A stretch of DNA of 64,000 nt. It comes from JAGDZR01 sp049115695 (GTDB lineage: Bacteria; Bacteroidota; Bacteroidia; Cytophagales; Cyclobacteriaceae). Location: positions 523,887 through 587,886 of the forward strand of contig JAGDZR010000006.1 in assembly GCA_049115695.1 (NCBI GenBank). Direction: 5' to 3'. The notes beneath the pieces are model-generated. The model saw only the letters and a program-made list of their open reading frames with translations, did not search any database and was not told the DNA's origin. Shown here piece after piece: positions 35,369 to 45,047 of this stretch. Each line of letters opens with the position of its first letter. Positions within the stretch are counted from its first letter, which is position 1. A program made the position numbers and the translations under genes.

Positions 35369-38300
35369 CTATTTGTTTGAGACCATGATAAAAGCACCCC
35401 AAAACTTTGGCTCAGGGTGTTCTTCTTTGATTGCCTTCTGTGCAAGATTAAAAGCTACTCGCTTGTCAATTCCATCATCCATTCCTGAAAGCCACTTATC
35501 ATAAAACTCAACCATGAGTTTCTGAGTAACTTCATCCGACACGGTAAACAAGCTCATTACGATGGCGTCAGCTCCTGCAATCAAGAACGATCGTTGCAGA
35601 CCAAATACACCCTCACCCTGTCTGATTTCACCTCTTGCCGTTTCACAAGCACTTAAGATCACGAGCTCAGTATTTTCAAAATTCAAACTCATCGCCTCAT
35701 ATGCTGTTAGAATGCCATCCTCCAGGTTATAGTTACCATGGCTTTTCTTTAAAAGATCTCCGCCCCCCATTGCTAATAAACCTGACCTGTTAAGTGGATT
35801 GTCCTGGTTTAGCAGATTAAACGGACTGTTCACAGGTGTCGGGTCATCATCAAAGAATCCATGCGTTGCAATATGAATCAAGTCTACACTGTCCAGGTCT
35901 TTTAGCACCTTTTCAGTAGCATCCATACCCATATAAGAGTTTGTCTTCCATTGATTCTTAGCCAACAGATCTTCAACAACCTTTACCTCCTTTTCAGTAC
36001 CCGGCAGTTGCGGAACGAAATCAAGTGAGATGGCCCTTGTAGCTGTATCTGCGACGAAAATCTGCTCTTCTTTTCTTCGATAATAATCAGGATTGCCAAA
36101 TAGTACAGCTGATCTAACTCGGCGGCTATCTCTACGCTCTTGTCTTTTGGCAGCACGAGACCTGGACATCACCAATGCTTTGGTACTGTTAATCACCCGC
36201 ACATTTTGTTGATCAATCACGTATTCCCCGCTAGGCATGAGAAACGACTCAACATTGAGCTGATTGTACACACCATCCGGAGAAAAATAGACGACTGATT
36301 TATCACCAATCGCCTCATGAATGGGTTTCCAAAAGGTATCATATGATGTTCTATCCTTAATATTATATTTAAAACTGGCACGTTGCGCCTTGAAGTATTT
36401 CCCCTCCATTTCATTTCCGTTTGGAAGATAAACAAGTAAGGGTCTTCGTGATGTTTCGTTAGTTACCACCAGGGCTGCATACCTCACCTTGTTTTCATTA
36501 AAGTCAGTATCGAATTCTCTGAATCGCACAATCTCAACAGCTGCTTCATTATCTGCCAATACTTTCCTTACTTCCTTCCAGTCTACATCCTTACTTTTTT
36601 GATCATCAGCAAAAGCTTCAGATTTTTCACTTAGCTCCTTTTCCAGATCAGTGATTTCACTCTCCAATGCCTTTATGTCGATTTCATCTTCTTCCAACTG
36701 CTGAGGTGTTCTGGCTAAACAAGTTGCTAAAAACTCCTTCTTCTCAGTCCAAGACTCAAACAAATTGATCACTTCCATATCTCCGCTGTTCAATATGGAC
36801 TGTCTTGTTTTGATAGAAGAATTGAGCAACAGACCTTTTGTAGCTAAGGCAAAATCAAACATATCCTCCACATACTTGGGCTTATCCTCATAGTAAGTGA
36901 TGGCATAGGTATTAAAGAATTCAAAATCAGGTTTGATCTTGGTCCAGAACTTGGACTTTCCCTCCTCGCTTAATGTGGGAAAATACAATTTTGTATAATT
37001 CAAATAAGACTCAGTAGTTTCTTCAAGTACGTTATCTACCTTGTTAAGCTCATTATTGATAAAATATGATCTCGCCAGCTTACTCTGAGTATTGAGATAC
37101 TCGGGATGCTGATCACTAAATATGTCTTTGAAAAACTTTGATGATCGATTGTATTCATCAAGAGCGCTTCCAAAATCCTGACGGTAGCTGTAGATATCAC
37201 CCTTTAGACGAGCTACCTCCCCTGAACTTTTATTTTTATTTCCTAAAGCACTCGCCCAAATTTCATCTGCCTGATTGAGCAGCTTAAGCGCATTATCCAG
37301 TTTGCCATGTTGAACATCATGAAACGCGATATTCTTGATCGCCTCAGCATACAGCGGATGAGTCTGATCAAAATTGGCCGCTACAATATTCTTCGATTTT
37401 TGAAAATAATGATCCACCGTTTCAAAATCCGCTCCGAGGTGAAAATGTATTAAGCCCAGCTGTGAATACGGTCTTGCCAATAAAATGTGATCGGCCCTAA
37501 GCAGTGACTCGCGAATGGCAATTACACGTTCAATTTGCTCCAATGCACCCTCGTAATTACCTAAACCTTGATAGAGATCAACTAAAATTGCCAATGTTTG
37601 AGAATACATCAATGTTGTATCTCCAAACAAATTTGCTGTGTTGTCCAATGCTTGAATCAAATTCTTCTCTGAGTTGCCAAAATCTCCTTTAATCATATAC
37701 AATTCCCCAAGCGCTCTCATCGGCTTGATCAATCGACGTGACTCTGGTCCATACAATTCGAGTTTCTTGTCTACTAGGATGTTTAACAGATCTTCCGTCT
37801 TTGAGTAGTTTCCAACTCTTATCAGCATTGAAGCCAAGTCTTCTACAGAGGCCATCAAGAGTTGATCATTGTCTATTTTTTTTGCAATTCTTTCAGCTCG
37901 ATTCATTTGGCGTTCTGCCTTGTCGTACACCCCAATTGTTCCATAAATAAAGGCTGCAGTATTCAATGCTTTTACATTCTCCTCCGACACCCTCTCACCA
38001 GACCAAAAAATCATCGTCAGCGCATCATCAACATTTGTTTCTGCCTTCTGATATTGTCCATCACCGACTTGCATCTTAGCCAGGTTAACATATTGGGCAC
38101 CCAGATCAACTTTATCTGTATTTGGATTTTCCTCCATGGCCTTTATGATGTTGTTCACAATATCAATACCACTTTGATAGTCTGCGGTATAGCTAAAGTA
38201 TTCTTCAAGGTGGGTGTAAATTTCCGGCCAGATTTGGTGTCTAAAGCTCAGCTCATTTTGAATGTGCTTGTAGGGTTCCCTGGATAAAATTTCAAAAGCT

Positions 38301-39607
38301 TCACCCGGCTTTTCCGAATGATTCATGTAATAACCCGCCAACTCGACCTCAAACAAATCATGGACAAGTGAATTATTTAAATATCTTAATTCAATGTTTT
38401 CATTAAGGCCTGTAAAGAAACGCTCCGCCGATAGTTGATCTTCAGGAGCTCCATTCAAGGCAAACTTAATCGCCGTACGAGCAGTCATTTCTCTGAATGG
38501 ATGATCAAACGGAATGAAAACCGGATTGAAGCTATAGAGGTAGTTGAGTGTGCTTAATGCTTTAGGGATTTCCTCTCGCATCATGTTCTGATAAGATTCA
38601 AAGTAGCGCATCACATACTTGTGATAATCACTATTGAAATTGCTTTTCGAATAATGAGCAAGTAGGGCCTTTTCAATATTTTCCACATCAATCTTCTTCA
38701 CTTCATCTCTTGAAGCGTAAATCAAATCCAGCTGTCTAAACAGAGCGGTCTCCTTTCCAACTCCCAATGGATTGCTTGAGATTAATCTTCGATTCAACTT
38801 TAACGCCTGATCAATGTCTCCATAATTGAAGTAGAGGTCTATTTCTAACTGTTGATTTTGTGTAATTGTCGCACCCTTCTTTTCCAATCGCTCAAACACC
38901 CGCCTATTTTCCTTTTCACTCTGCAAGTCAATGGCTGCCTGATAATCTCCTTCCAACGACAACAACTCAACTTCCAACATCATCAGTTTGGCCATCAAGT
39001 CATTCCGATAGGCAATATCTACCTTATCAGTCACTTCCATTTCATATGCCTTTGTGTACAGCGTGGACCATGTATTTTTGACAATCGACAACACAGAATC
39101 AGACTCAACATAGAGGCCATTGTTCTTAAGTGTGATTGCTTCACGAATCAGTATCTCGTTTGGTAACAATTCATCAATCGCATAATACATGTCCCTCTTC
39201 AACTCTTTCACAAGACTATCAGCGATCAAATGATTCCCATAATCGGTATATAGATCAATTAACCTTAACATTCCTATTTGATATCCTACAGGATCATTTG
39301 ATTTAATTTCGGACAAACCAATTGCTGCTTGCTTAATGACATCATTCATTTTTGCATAATCTTTCAGGCCATTGGCAACCTTGGCCTCCATGATATCCGC
39401 GAATACGTACATGGTCGGGTCATCTCCCCATTTTTTTGCGATGTGCTTTTTTCGGAGCTTTTTTAGGTCCTTGTATATTTTGGAGTATGCACCCTTTTCC
39501 CATTTTTTCTCTGTTTTTTCAAAAAAGGTTTCCCAGGTTTGTGCTTCAACGGGTTGAATAAATAGAAACGCTAGGATCAGAAAGGATAACTTGTAAATGG
39601 TACTCAT
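35369..39607 (-). CDS. Secreted TPR-CHAT protein, putative caspase-like peptidase
   Basis: A 1412-residue protein with a signal peptide (MSTIYKLS to QPVEAQ), a long helical region of tetratricopeptide-like repeats (about 100-960, clearest at 560-900, e.g. YLNTQSKLARSYFINNELNK), a coiled-coil stretch near 1010-1060, and a C-terminal CHAT domain (about 1090-1410). The CHAT dyad is intact: His1249 in IHIATHGFFDD and Cys1321 in LSACETARGE. CHAT domains are caspase-family peptidases, and TPR-CHAT proteins are known partners in programmed responses, but those are cytoplasmic; the signal peptide here puts this one in the periplasm or outside. The ATG at the signal peptide is chosen over an extension of 30 residues. 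It stands alone. Confidence 0.88.
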   Translation of the reverse strand: MSTIYKLSFLILAFLFIQPVEAQTWETFFEKTEKKWEKGAYSKIYKDLKKLRKKHIAKKWGDDPTMYVFADIMEAKVANGLKDYAKMNDVIKQAAIGLSEIKSNDPVGYQIGMLRLIDLYTDYGNHLIADSLVKELKRDMYYAIDELLPNEILIREAITLKNNGLYVESDSVLSIVKNTWSTLYTKAYEMEVTDKVDIAYRNDLMAKLMMLEVELLSLEGDYQAAIDLQSEKENRRVFERLEKKGATITQNQQLEIDLYFNYGDIDQALKLNRRLISSNPLGVGKETALFRQLDLIYASRDEVKKIDVENIEKALLAHYSKSNFNSDYHKYVMRYFESYQNMMREEIPKALSTLNYLYSFNPVFIPFDHPFREMTARTAIKFALNGAPEDQLSAERFFTGLNENIELRYLNNSLVHDLFEVELAGYYMNHSEKPGEAFEILSREPYKHIQNELSFRHQIWPEIYTHLEEYFSYTADYQSGIDIVNNIIKAMEENPNTDKVDLGAQYVNLAKMQVGDGQYQKAETNVDDALTMIFWSGERVSEENVKALNTAAFIYGTIGVYDKAERQMNRAERIAKKIDNDQLLMASVEDLASMLIRVGNYSKTEDLLNILVDKKLELYGPESRRLIKPMRALGELYMIKGDFGNSEKNLIQALDNTANLFGDTTLMYSQTLAILVDLYQGLGNYEGALEQIERVIAIRESLLRADHILLARPYSQLGLIHFHLGADFETVDHYFQKSKNIVAANFDQTHPLYAEAIKNIAFHDVQHGKLDNALKLLNQADEIWASALGNKNKSSGEVARLKGDIYSYRQDFGSALDEYNRSSKFFKDIFSDQHPEYLNTQSKLARSYFINNELNKVDNVLEETTESYLNYTKLYFPTLSEEGKSKFWTKIKPDFEFFNTYAITYYEDKPKYVEDMFDFALATKGLLLNSSIKTRQSILNSGDMEVINLFESWTEKKEFLATCLARTPQQLEEDEIDIKALESEITDLEKELSEKSEAFADDQKSKDVDWKEVRKVLADNEAAVEIVRFREFDTDFNENKVRYAALVVTNETSRRPLLVYLPNGNEMEGKYFKAQRASFKYNIKDRTSYDTFWKPIHEAIGDKSVVYFSPDGVYNQLNVESFLMPSGEYVIDQQNVRVINSTKALVMSRSRAAKRQERRDSRRVRSAVLFGNPDYYRRKEEQIFVADTATRAISLDFVPQLPGTEKEVKVVEDLLAKNQWKTNSYMGMDATEKVLKDLDSVDLIHIATHGFFDDDPTPVNSPFNLLNQDNPLNRSGLLAMGGGDLLKKSHGNYNLEDGILTAYEAMSLNFENTELVILSACETARGEIRQGEGVFGLQRSFLIAGADAIVMSLFTVSDEVTQKLMVEFYDKWLSGMDDGIDKRVAFNLAQKAIKEEHPEPKFWGAFIMVSNK

Positions 39608-39686
39608 AACTTTCAAGGCTCTAATTGAACTATTAAAATTAACCGAAATAGTTGTGTTTTGATCAGGCCAAAAGTCAATAAGTTTT

Positions 39687-40394
39687 ATGCCCAACACTTA
39701 TTTTCAATTTAAACAGTTCCTGGTAAATCAAGAATTGTCATCAATGAAGGTGACGACTGAAGCTTGCATAATGGGCGCGTGGACCTCCGTTGATCAAGCG
39801 AAACATATACTGGATATAGGAGCGGGCACGGGCCTCCTCAGTTTGATGCTGGCACAGAGAACGCAAGCATCCATCATTGGATTGGAAATCGACAGAGAAG
39901 CCGCCAGGGAAGCACAATCAAACTTTGAGCACTCTCCGTGGAAGGAAAGACTCAGCTGCCTCAACACTTCCCTACAGGCGTTCAAAACTCAAGCTAAGTT
40001 TGATCAAATAATCTGCAATCCTCCTTTCTTTAAAAATCATGCACTTTCTGATAACAGCAGAAGAAATCACGCAATTCATACAGTATCTCTAACATCAGAA
40101 GACCTGGCCAGGCGTATAAAAACCCTTCTCAATCCATTAGGGAAAGCTACAGTTCTTTATCCGAAGTATGAACAAAGCCAAATGAAGGACATTATGAGGA
40201 GATTTGATTTTTACCCTGATAAAGAACTATCAATATTCAATAGACCGCAGGATATTGAGCCCCTAAGGCAGATTGTCACATACAGTAGCACACAACAGTC
40301 ACTAGAAACCGAAAATTTGCTGATCAGGGATCAATCCAATGATTATTCACATGAATTCATCAAGCTGTTAAAGCCATATTACCTGAACCTCTAG
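39687..40394 (+). CDS. trmN6: tRNA1(Val) adenine(37)-N6-methyltransferase (TrmN6/YfiC family)
   Basis: A 235-residue SAM-dependent methyltransferase. Gly-rich motif I is DIGAGTGLLSL starting at Asp43; the catalytic N6-adenine motif is NPPFF at 111-115. The opening FQFKQFLVNQELSSMKVTTEACIMGAW is typical of the YfiC family, which methylates A37 of tRNA-Val. It diverges from the CHAT gene and ends with a 4-base overlap with the remains of a convergent gene. Confidence 0.9.
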   Translation: MPNTYFQFKQFLVNQELSSMKVTTEACIMGAWTSVDQAKHILDIGAGTGLLSLMLAQRTQASIIGLEIDREAAREAQSNFEHSPWKERLSCLNTSLQAFKTQAKFDQIICNPPFFKNHALSDNSRRNHAIHTVSLTSEDLARRIKTLLNPLGKATVLYPKYEQSQMKDIMRRFDFYPDKELSIFNRPQDIEPLRQIVTYSSTQQSLETENLLIRDQSNDYSHEFIKLLKPYYLNL

Positions 40395-40790
40395 CGCTTG
40401 GAGTAAATCACAACTACGCCATTCGCACCCCTCATACCATACGAAGAAGTAGAGGCAATATCTTTCAAAACATTAACATATTTGATATTGTTGGGATCTA
40501 CCAAACCAGTTACCTGTAAATATCCGCCAACCTGGTTGCCGTCCACAATAAACAAGCGTTCTCCAGTGCCGGTAATTGATTACATACCTTTTATTTGAAT
40601 TTCCACTACCTGCTGAAGTGATTTGAAGTCCCGATAACCGCTTTAAATAATCAATTAGTTCATTATAATTGGGCTGAACTTCTGAAGCACCATTCTTCAC
40701 CGAAATGCATGAAACCATGAATAATATGAAGAGGATCGTGCAATGCAGATCAATGTTCCTAAGAAATGGTTTCTCTTTCCATGAACTCAA
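40391..40790 (-). pseudogene. Frameshifted small lipoprotein with TonB-plug-like domain
   Basis: Two reading frames on the minus strand join into one protein. The first (from about 40790) gives a lipoprotein-like start with LFILFMVSC, then NYNELIDYLKRLSGLQITSAG and NKRYVI. At about 40577 the frame must shift by one base; the second frame then runs 61 codons as ITGTGERLFIVDGNQVGGYL to VNVLKDIASTSSYGMRGANG and VVVIYSKR, stopping at 40391. The joined sequence matches the plug of SusC/RagA-type receptors (VDG; LKD; RGANGVV). Without the shift the first frame ends in unrelated sequence at 40473. Either a real inactivating mutation or a sequencing error. The start is uncertain (TTG inside the upstream gene). 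Confidence 0.75.
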
Positions 40791-42087
40791 AGCCCATTGA
40801 TTCCAGTTCTTTTAATATTGGCCTGTATATTTCATTTATTGTCGGAATATGAACTCCAGTAACCGAAATATTTCCCTCCAAAACATTTTTAGCACCAATT
40901 GCTAACGGTAGTCCTACCGTCTTGGACATTGCTGTATTGATTGGATCGTCCCCCTCAACTACCATATGTGATTGAATTTGCTTTGGCCTGCCATTGTCAA
41001 GGTAGTCAAACTTGTGCCACATCACGATCATATCACGATCTGATTCATCCAGCGTCCATTTCTTTTTGAGAATATGCTCCAATATTTGAGCAGCAGTTCC
41101 TTTTTTCAGCCCTACCGGTACCTCATCAAAAACACCTAGCCACTTTAGTTTGTACATCTCATCAGATTCCAGTCCAATATTGAGATAGTGTGCCAGCTTT
41201 AATTCTACACTATCATGCGGGTTGTATTGCAGAAATGAATTGATAAAATCACGATGAGTCATCCCGGCAACATTTTCCAGCTCACTGCTATCATCTGTCG
41301 CCCCAAGCTGAATAAATATGTCCCAGGCTTTACAGAAACCAGGTCTTCTAAGTGTTCCTCTATAAAGGGTGTCAATTCCTCTCAGACCATATAAATCCAG
41401 ATAATTTAATGAATCCCGATTGGCATAACCTTCAAAATATCCGTGCCCCGGAATATGAATAATCTCGGTTCTCTGGAATAATTGATGATACGGGATGTAC
41501 TTAAACCTACCCTGTTGAATAAATTTTACAGTCCCGGTACCTGCCAGCACGACGTTCCTTGGATTCCAGGTGAATTTGTACTCCCATGGATTATCACGCT
41601 CTTTGTCCTCTGCCAATAAACCTCCAGTAAAAGTCTCAAAAGCTTTGAGTTCGTGCCCTTCCTGTCGTAATCGATCAAGAACCTGCATGGCAGACATATG
41701 GTCTATTCCGGGATCTAGCCCCAGTTCCATAATGCAGCATGCATTGTTTGCCTTGAATTCATCAGATAAGGCCCTTATTTCGTCAGAGACGTACGAGGCG
41801 GTTAGCATATTGCGACCTAATCCAGCACAGATTTTCGCTACATGAATGTGTAAATGAGCTGGGACCATGGAAATTACTAAATCAGTGCCCTTGATCTGCT
41901 CCGAAGCAGTTTGCTCATTCATGATATCAAAAGCAATCACTTGTGCTTTGGGAAATTTCTTTCGAGCAACTTCTGGATCAAGTTCTCCTATAATGATTTC
42001 CCATGATTTTTCTTGCTGATAGCTGAGCAGATAATCAATCAGTGACGTAGATGATCGGCCAGCCCCCAGTATTAATATTTTCTTCAT
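40759..42087 (-). CDS. Saccharopine dehydrogenase-family oxidoreductase
   Basis: A 442-residue NAD(P)-dependent enzyme with a Rossmann opening ILGAGRSSTSLIDYL and the C-terminal half typical of saccharopine dehydrogenases (GLDPGIDHMSAMQVL, FTGGLLAEDKERDNPWEYKFTW). Members form or split saccharopine in lysine metabolism, or act on related amino acids; the bacterial pathway is not evident from neighbours. It ends inside the start region of the broken plug-domain gene. Confidence 0.88.
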   Translation of the reverse strand: MKKILILGAGRSSTSLIDYLLSYQQEKSWEIIIGELDPEVARKKFPKAQVIAFDIMNEQTASEQIKGTDLVISMVPAHLHIHVAKICAGLGRNMLTASYVSDEIRALSDEFKANNACCIMELGLDPGIDHMSAMQVLDRLRQEGHELKAFETFTGGLLAEDKERDNPWEYKFTWNPRNVVLAGTGTVKFIQQGRFKYIPYHQLFQRTEIIHIPGHGYFEGYANRDSLNYLDLYGLRGIDTLYRGTLRRPGFCKAWDIFIQLGATDDSSELENVAGMTHRDFINSFLQYNPHDSVELKLAHYLNIGLESDEMYKLKWLGVFDEVPVGLKKGTAAQILEHILKKKWTLDESDRDMIVMWHKFDYLDNGRPKQIQSHMVVEGDDPINTAMSKTVGLPLAIGAKNVLEGNISVTGVHIPTINEIYRPILKELESMGFEFMERETIS

Positions 42088-42117
42088 TCTAGGGGTGTTG
42101 TTTATTCGTAATGTAGA

Positions 42118-42873
42118 CTAATCCTTGTTTCTATGAACCAGTGTTGCTCCTGCTTGTGCCAGTGGGAGTATGAGCATATCAGCAATATTTACGTGCTTTG
42201 GACGAGTTACCACGTACATGACGGCATCAGCAATATCTCGGGCGTAAAGTGGCTCAATTCCTTCGTATACAGGCTTTGCCTTTTCTTCATCGCCTTTGAA
42301 CCGTACCAAGGAAAACTCGGTTTCCACCAGACCAGGTTTGATCTCAGAAACCTTGATCCCATTCTCGACCAGGTCTCGTCTCATTCCTTGTGAAATGGCA
42401 TCAACGGCAAACTTAGAAGCATTATAAACTGCACCTTTGCGATATGACTCAACACCTGCAATGGAACCAATATTGATCACGTGTCCATGACCTCTGGTCA
42501 CCATTCCTGGCAGAACAGCCTTACTCACATACAGCAGCCCCTTCACATTGATATCAATCATGGCATCCCAATCATCTACATTGCCTTCATGGATGAGGTC
42601 CAGGCCATGCGCATTTCCCGCATTGTTGATCAACACATCAATTTCCTTCCAGTTGTCTGGTAAAGACTCAATAGCAGCCATTGTTGCCGCTCTATCACTG
42701 ACGTCAAATGTCAGTGTATGAACGGCAGTTTTTACTTGAAGTCCTTTTGCCAATGACTCAAGCCTATCAGCTCTCCTACCACAAATGATCAAATAATACT
42801 TATCGGCCAGGTATTTAGCACAAGCTTCGCCAATACCACTGGTTGCCCCTGTTATAAATGCGATTGGTTTCAT
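42118..42873 (-). CDS. Short-chain dehydrogenase/reductase, YdfG-like
   Basis: A 251-residue oxidoreductase of the classical SDR family: cofactor loop TGATSGIG at 8-15, NNAG at 83-86, catalytic Ser137 in NIGSIAG, Tyr150 and Lys154 in YNASK. The wording CGRRADRLESLA after the second strand, with Arg residues, suggests NADP preference. Closest named relative by pattern is YdfG (3-hydroxy acid dehydrogenase), not proven. It is 30 bases upstream of the saccharopine-dehydrogenase-like gene. Confidence 0.9.
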   Translation of the reverse strand: MKPIAFITGATSGIGEACAKYLADKYYLIICGRRADRLESLAKGLQVKTAVHTLTFDVSDRAATMAAIESLPDNWKEIDVLINNAGNAHGLDLIHEGNVDDWDAMIDINVKGLLYVSKAVLPGMVTRGHGHVINIGSIAGVESYRKGAVYNASKFAVDAISQGMRRDLVENGIKVSEIKPGLVETEFSLVRFKGDEEKAKPVYEGIEPLYARDIADAVMYVVTRPKHVNIADMLILPLAQAGATLVHRNKD

Positions 42874-42938
42874 GCGGATTTGTTTTGTATGTGAATTTGG
42901 TCAAAATCCAATCCTTGACCAACCGTCTGCCAGAATAT

Positions 42939-43706
42939 TTATTTCTGTTTTTTTCTTCGTTTTAAATAGCTGGGACCTCCTTCGAAAGTGATAAAGAGCC
43001 CAAGGTTGTGCGTCACAATCCTATCAAAATTAAGACTTAAACTATTCTTTGAATCAGGAAGCAGGTTTCTCCGTCCCCAGGAATAGCGGAGTTCAGGTGA
43101 GAACTTGAATAATGGATAATACATATCAAACCCGACTCCCAGGTCTACCGCAAAATTGAAATTCTTCAATTCTAATACATCTCCTGAAATGATTTCATCT
43201 CCTTTTCCGGCAGCTTCCCACTGCGGATTGAACCCGCCAACGAGATACATGGCGACATTACCTCTGCGGACTGATTTGTATTTCAACAAAATTGGCAGCT
43301 CCATCATTGTAGCATCTTTCAACTCCCGAAGAGTCGACTCATCCACATACCTGTAAGTAAGATCATATTCGTAAAATCCAACGGTAGGTAATATCCTGAA
43401 ATCCAGGTATTGAAACATGAACATATTCACCACAAATCCTAATTTGAATCCGCCTTGATTTCCTGGCACAATGGAATGCACACTATCCATGGTAGGAGTG
43501 GTAAATATGGGAGCATACTCAGTCTGGTAATGCGATGTATGAATACCCATAAGGAATCCAAAGTGGATCCACTGTTCATCATAATCCGCCAGGTTCTCTT
43601 TGATTTTTTCTTGCCCTACGGACATAAAACCAACGAGGAGTAACGCTACCAGGATTATTTCTCGCCTGAATAGATCGAACTTATGCCTAGCGTTAGTGAT
43701 CTGCAT
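42939..43706 (-). CDS. porT: PorT-like outer-membrane protein of the type IX secretion system
   Basis: A 255-residue barrel-forming protein with a signal sequence (FRREIILVALLLVG to SVGQ). It matches the PorT/SprT family in size, in its position directly after ubiE (a link common in Cytophagales), and in stretches such as WIHFGFLMGIHTSHYQ, GGFKLGFVVNMFMF and ILPTVGFYEYDLTYRY. PorT is needed for type IX secretion and gliding. The only usable start, an ATG, lies 52 bases inside the end of ubiE. Confidence 0.85.
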   Translation of the reverse strand: MQITNARHKFDLFRREIILVALLLVGFMSVGQEKIKENLADYDEQWIHFGFLMGIHTSHYQTEYAPIFTTPTMDSVHSIVPGNQGGFKLGFVVNMFMFQYLDFRILPTVGFYEYDLTYRYVDESTLRELKDATMMELPILLKYKSVRRGNVAMYLVGGFNPQWEAAGKGDEIISGDVLELKNFNFAVDLGVGFDMYYPLFKFSPELRYSWGRRNLLPDSKNSLSLNFDRIVTHNLGLFITFEGGPSYLKRRKKQK

Positions 43707-44377
43707 TTAGTATTTTGAAGTCCTACTTTTTGTAAAATATCCAGAAACTTATCTCCATCCGGAAAAGCCTGAACAGAGTCTGGCAAATAAGTGTAGGCAG
43801 CATTGTCCTTAGACACCAACTGACCGATTTTTGGTAAAATCCACTTGAAATAAAACTGATAAATCTGCCTGAACGGAAACATCTTTGGTTTAGAAAATTC
43901 CAAAATGATCATCTTTCCACCAGGCTTCAACACACGTTGCATGTCTTCAAGTCCCTTCTCCAAATGCTCAAAATTCCTCACACCAAATGCAACGATGATC
44001 GCATCGAACATATTGTCATCAAATGGCAATCCTTCAGAATCCGCCTGGATCAGTACAATTTTATCCTTAAGTCCCTTTTTCTCTAATTTCTCCCGGCCAA
44101 CCTCAAGCATCCCAGCAGATATGTCAACCCCTGTCACTTTATCCGGATTCAGGGCTAAAGCTTCTATTGCAAAATCTCCGGTACCGGTGGCTACATCAAG
44201 GATTTGCTTGGGTTGATCTGCCCGAAGCATTTTGATCGCTTTTTTACGCCATGCAATATCTATTCCAAGGCTCAGGAAATGATTTAGAAAATCATATTTA
44301 CTGCTGATGTTGTCGAACATCTCGGCAACCTGCTCCTTCTTCGATCCCTGCTTATCTTTGTAAGGTACTACACTCAT
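43655..44377 (-). CDS. ubiE: Demethylmenaquinone methyltransferase UbiE/MenG
   Basis: A 240-residue SAM-dependent methyltransferase making menaquinone from demethylmenaquinone. Family motifs are intact: FLNHFLSLGIDIAWRKKAI near residue 30, Gly-rich DVATGTGDFAIEAL, DAIIVAFGVRNFEHLEKGL and KPGGKMIILEFSKP. Menaquinone is the usual quinone of Bacteroidota. Its 3' end overlaps porT by 52 bases, and it diverges from engB. Confidence 0.94.
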   Translation of the reverse strand: MSVVPYKDKQGSKKEQVAEMFDNISSKYDFLNHFLSLGIDIAWRKKAIKMLRADQPKQILDVATGTGDFAIEALALNPDKVTGVDISAGMLEVGREKLEKKGLKDKIVLIQADSEGLPFDDNMFDAIIVAFGVRNFEHLEKGLEDMQRVLKPGGKMIILEFSKPKMFPFRQIYQFYFKWILPKIGQLVSKDNAAYTYLPDSVQAFPDGDKFLDILQKVGLQNTKCRSLTLGISSIYSGEK

Positions 44378-44441
44378 GGTGGCGCAATATTAGTGAGTTT
44401 AACCCCTCGTTTTTGTTTTTTGTTAGATAAATCAGTTCATA

Positions 44442-45047
44442 ATGAGCATAAAAACAGCTGAATTCGTAAAGAGCAGTTCCAAACTTAGTGAATGCCCAAG
44501 TGACGCGCGACCCGAATATGCCTTTATTGGCAGGTCAAATGTTGGTAAATCTTCCCTTATCAATATGATCACCGGACGTAACAAACTTGCTAAAATCTCG
44601 GGAAGACCTGGCAAAACACAATTGATCAATCATTTTCTTATTGATGAAAAATGGTACCTGGTCGATCTTCCTGGATATGGATGGGCGCAGACTAGCAAAA
44701 CCAATAAAGCAAAATGGAAAAAAATGATCGAGGAGTACCTTATCAATCGAGAAAACCTTTACTGTGTATTCCTTCTGGTTGATTCAAGACACGAACCCCA
44801 AAAAATTGATCTCGAATTTATGGAGTGGCTAGGTGTTGAAGGAATTCCGTTTGTAATGGTCTATACTAAAGTAGATAAGCAAGGGAAAACACAAATTCAA
44901 AAGAATCTTGCGCATTACCGCAAGGTGTTGAAAAAGCATTGGGAAGAGCTACCCACCCAATTTGTCAGCTCATCTGAGCAGAAAGTGGGAAAGGAAGAAA
45001 TACTTGATTTTATTCAGCAAATCAATGCTCAGCCGAAGACGAATTAA
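44442..45047 (+). CDS. engB: Ribosome biogenesis GTP-binding protein EngB/YsxC
   Basis: A 201-residue GTPase needed for large ribosomal subunit assembly. G1 is GRSNVGKSS at 30-38, G3 DLPGYGWAQ, G4 TKVDK and G5-like SSSEQ near the C-terminus; the TrmE-EngB fold length is usual. It diverges from ubiE and converges with the GH113-like gene, overlapping its 3' end by 26 bases. Confidence 0.95.
   Translation: MSIKTAEFVKSSSKLSECPSDARPEYAFIGRSNVGKSSLINMITGRNKLAKISGRPGKTQLINHFLIDEKWYLVDLPGYGWAQTSKTNKAKWKKMIEEYLINRENLYCVFLLVDSRHEPQKIDLEFMEWLGVEGIPFVMVYTKVDKQGKTQIQKNLAHYRKVLKKHWEELPTQFVSSSEQKVGKEEILDFIQQINAQPKTN

Noticed and set aside
35369..39607. Craspase or other CRISPR-linked TPR-CHAT protease
   Set aside because: No cas gene and no repeat-spacer array are in the window, and the protein has a signal peptide, which a CRISPR partner would not need.
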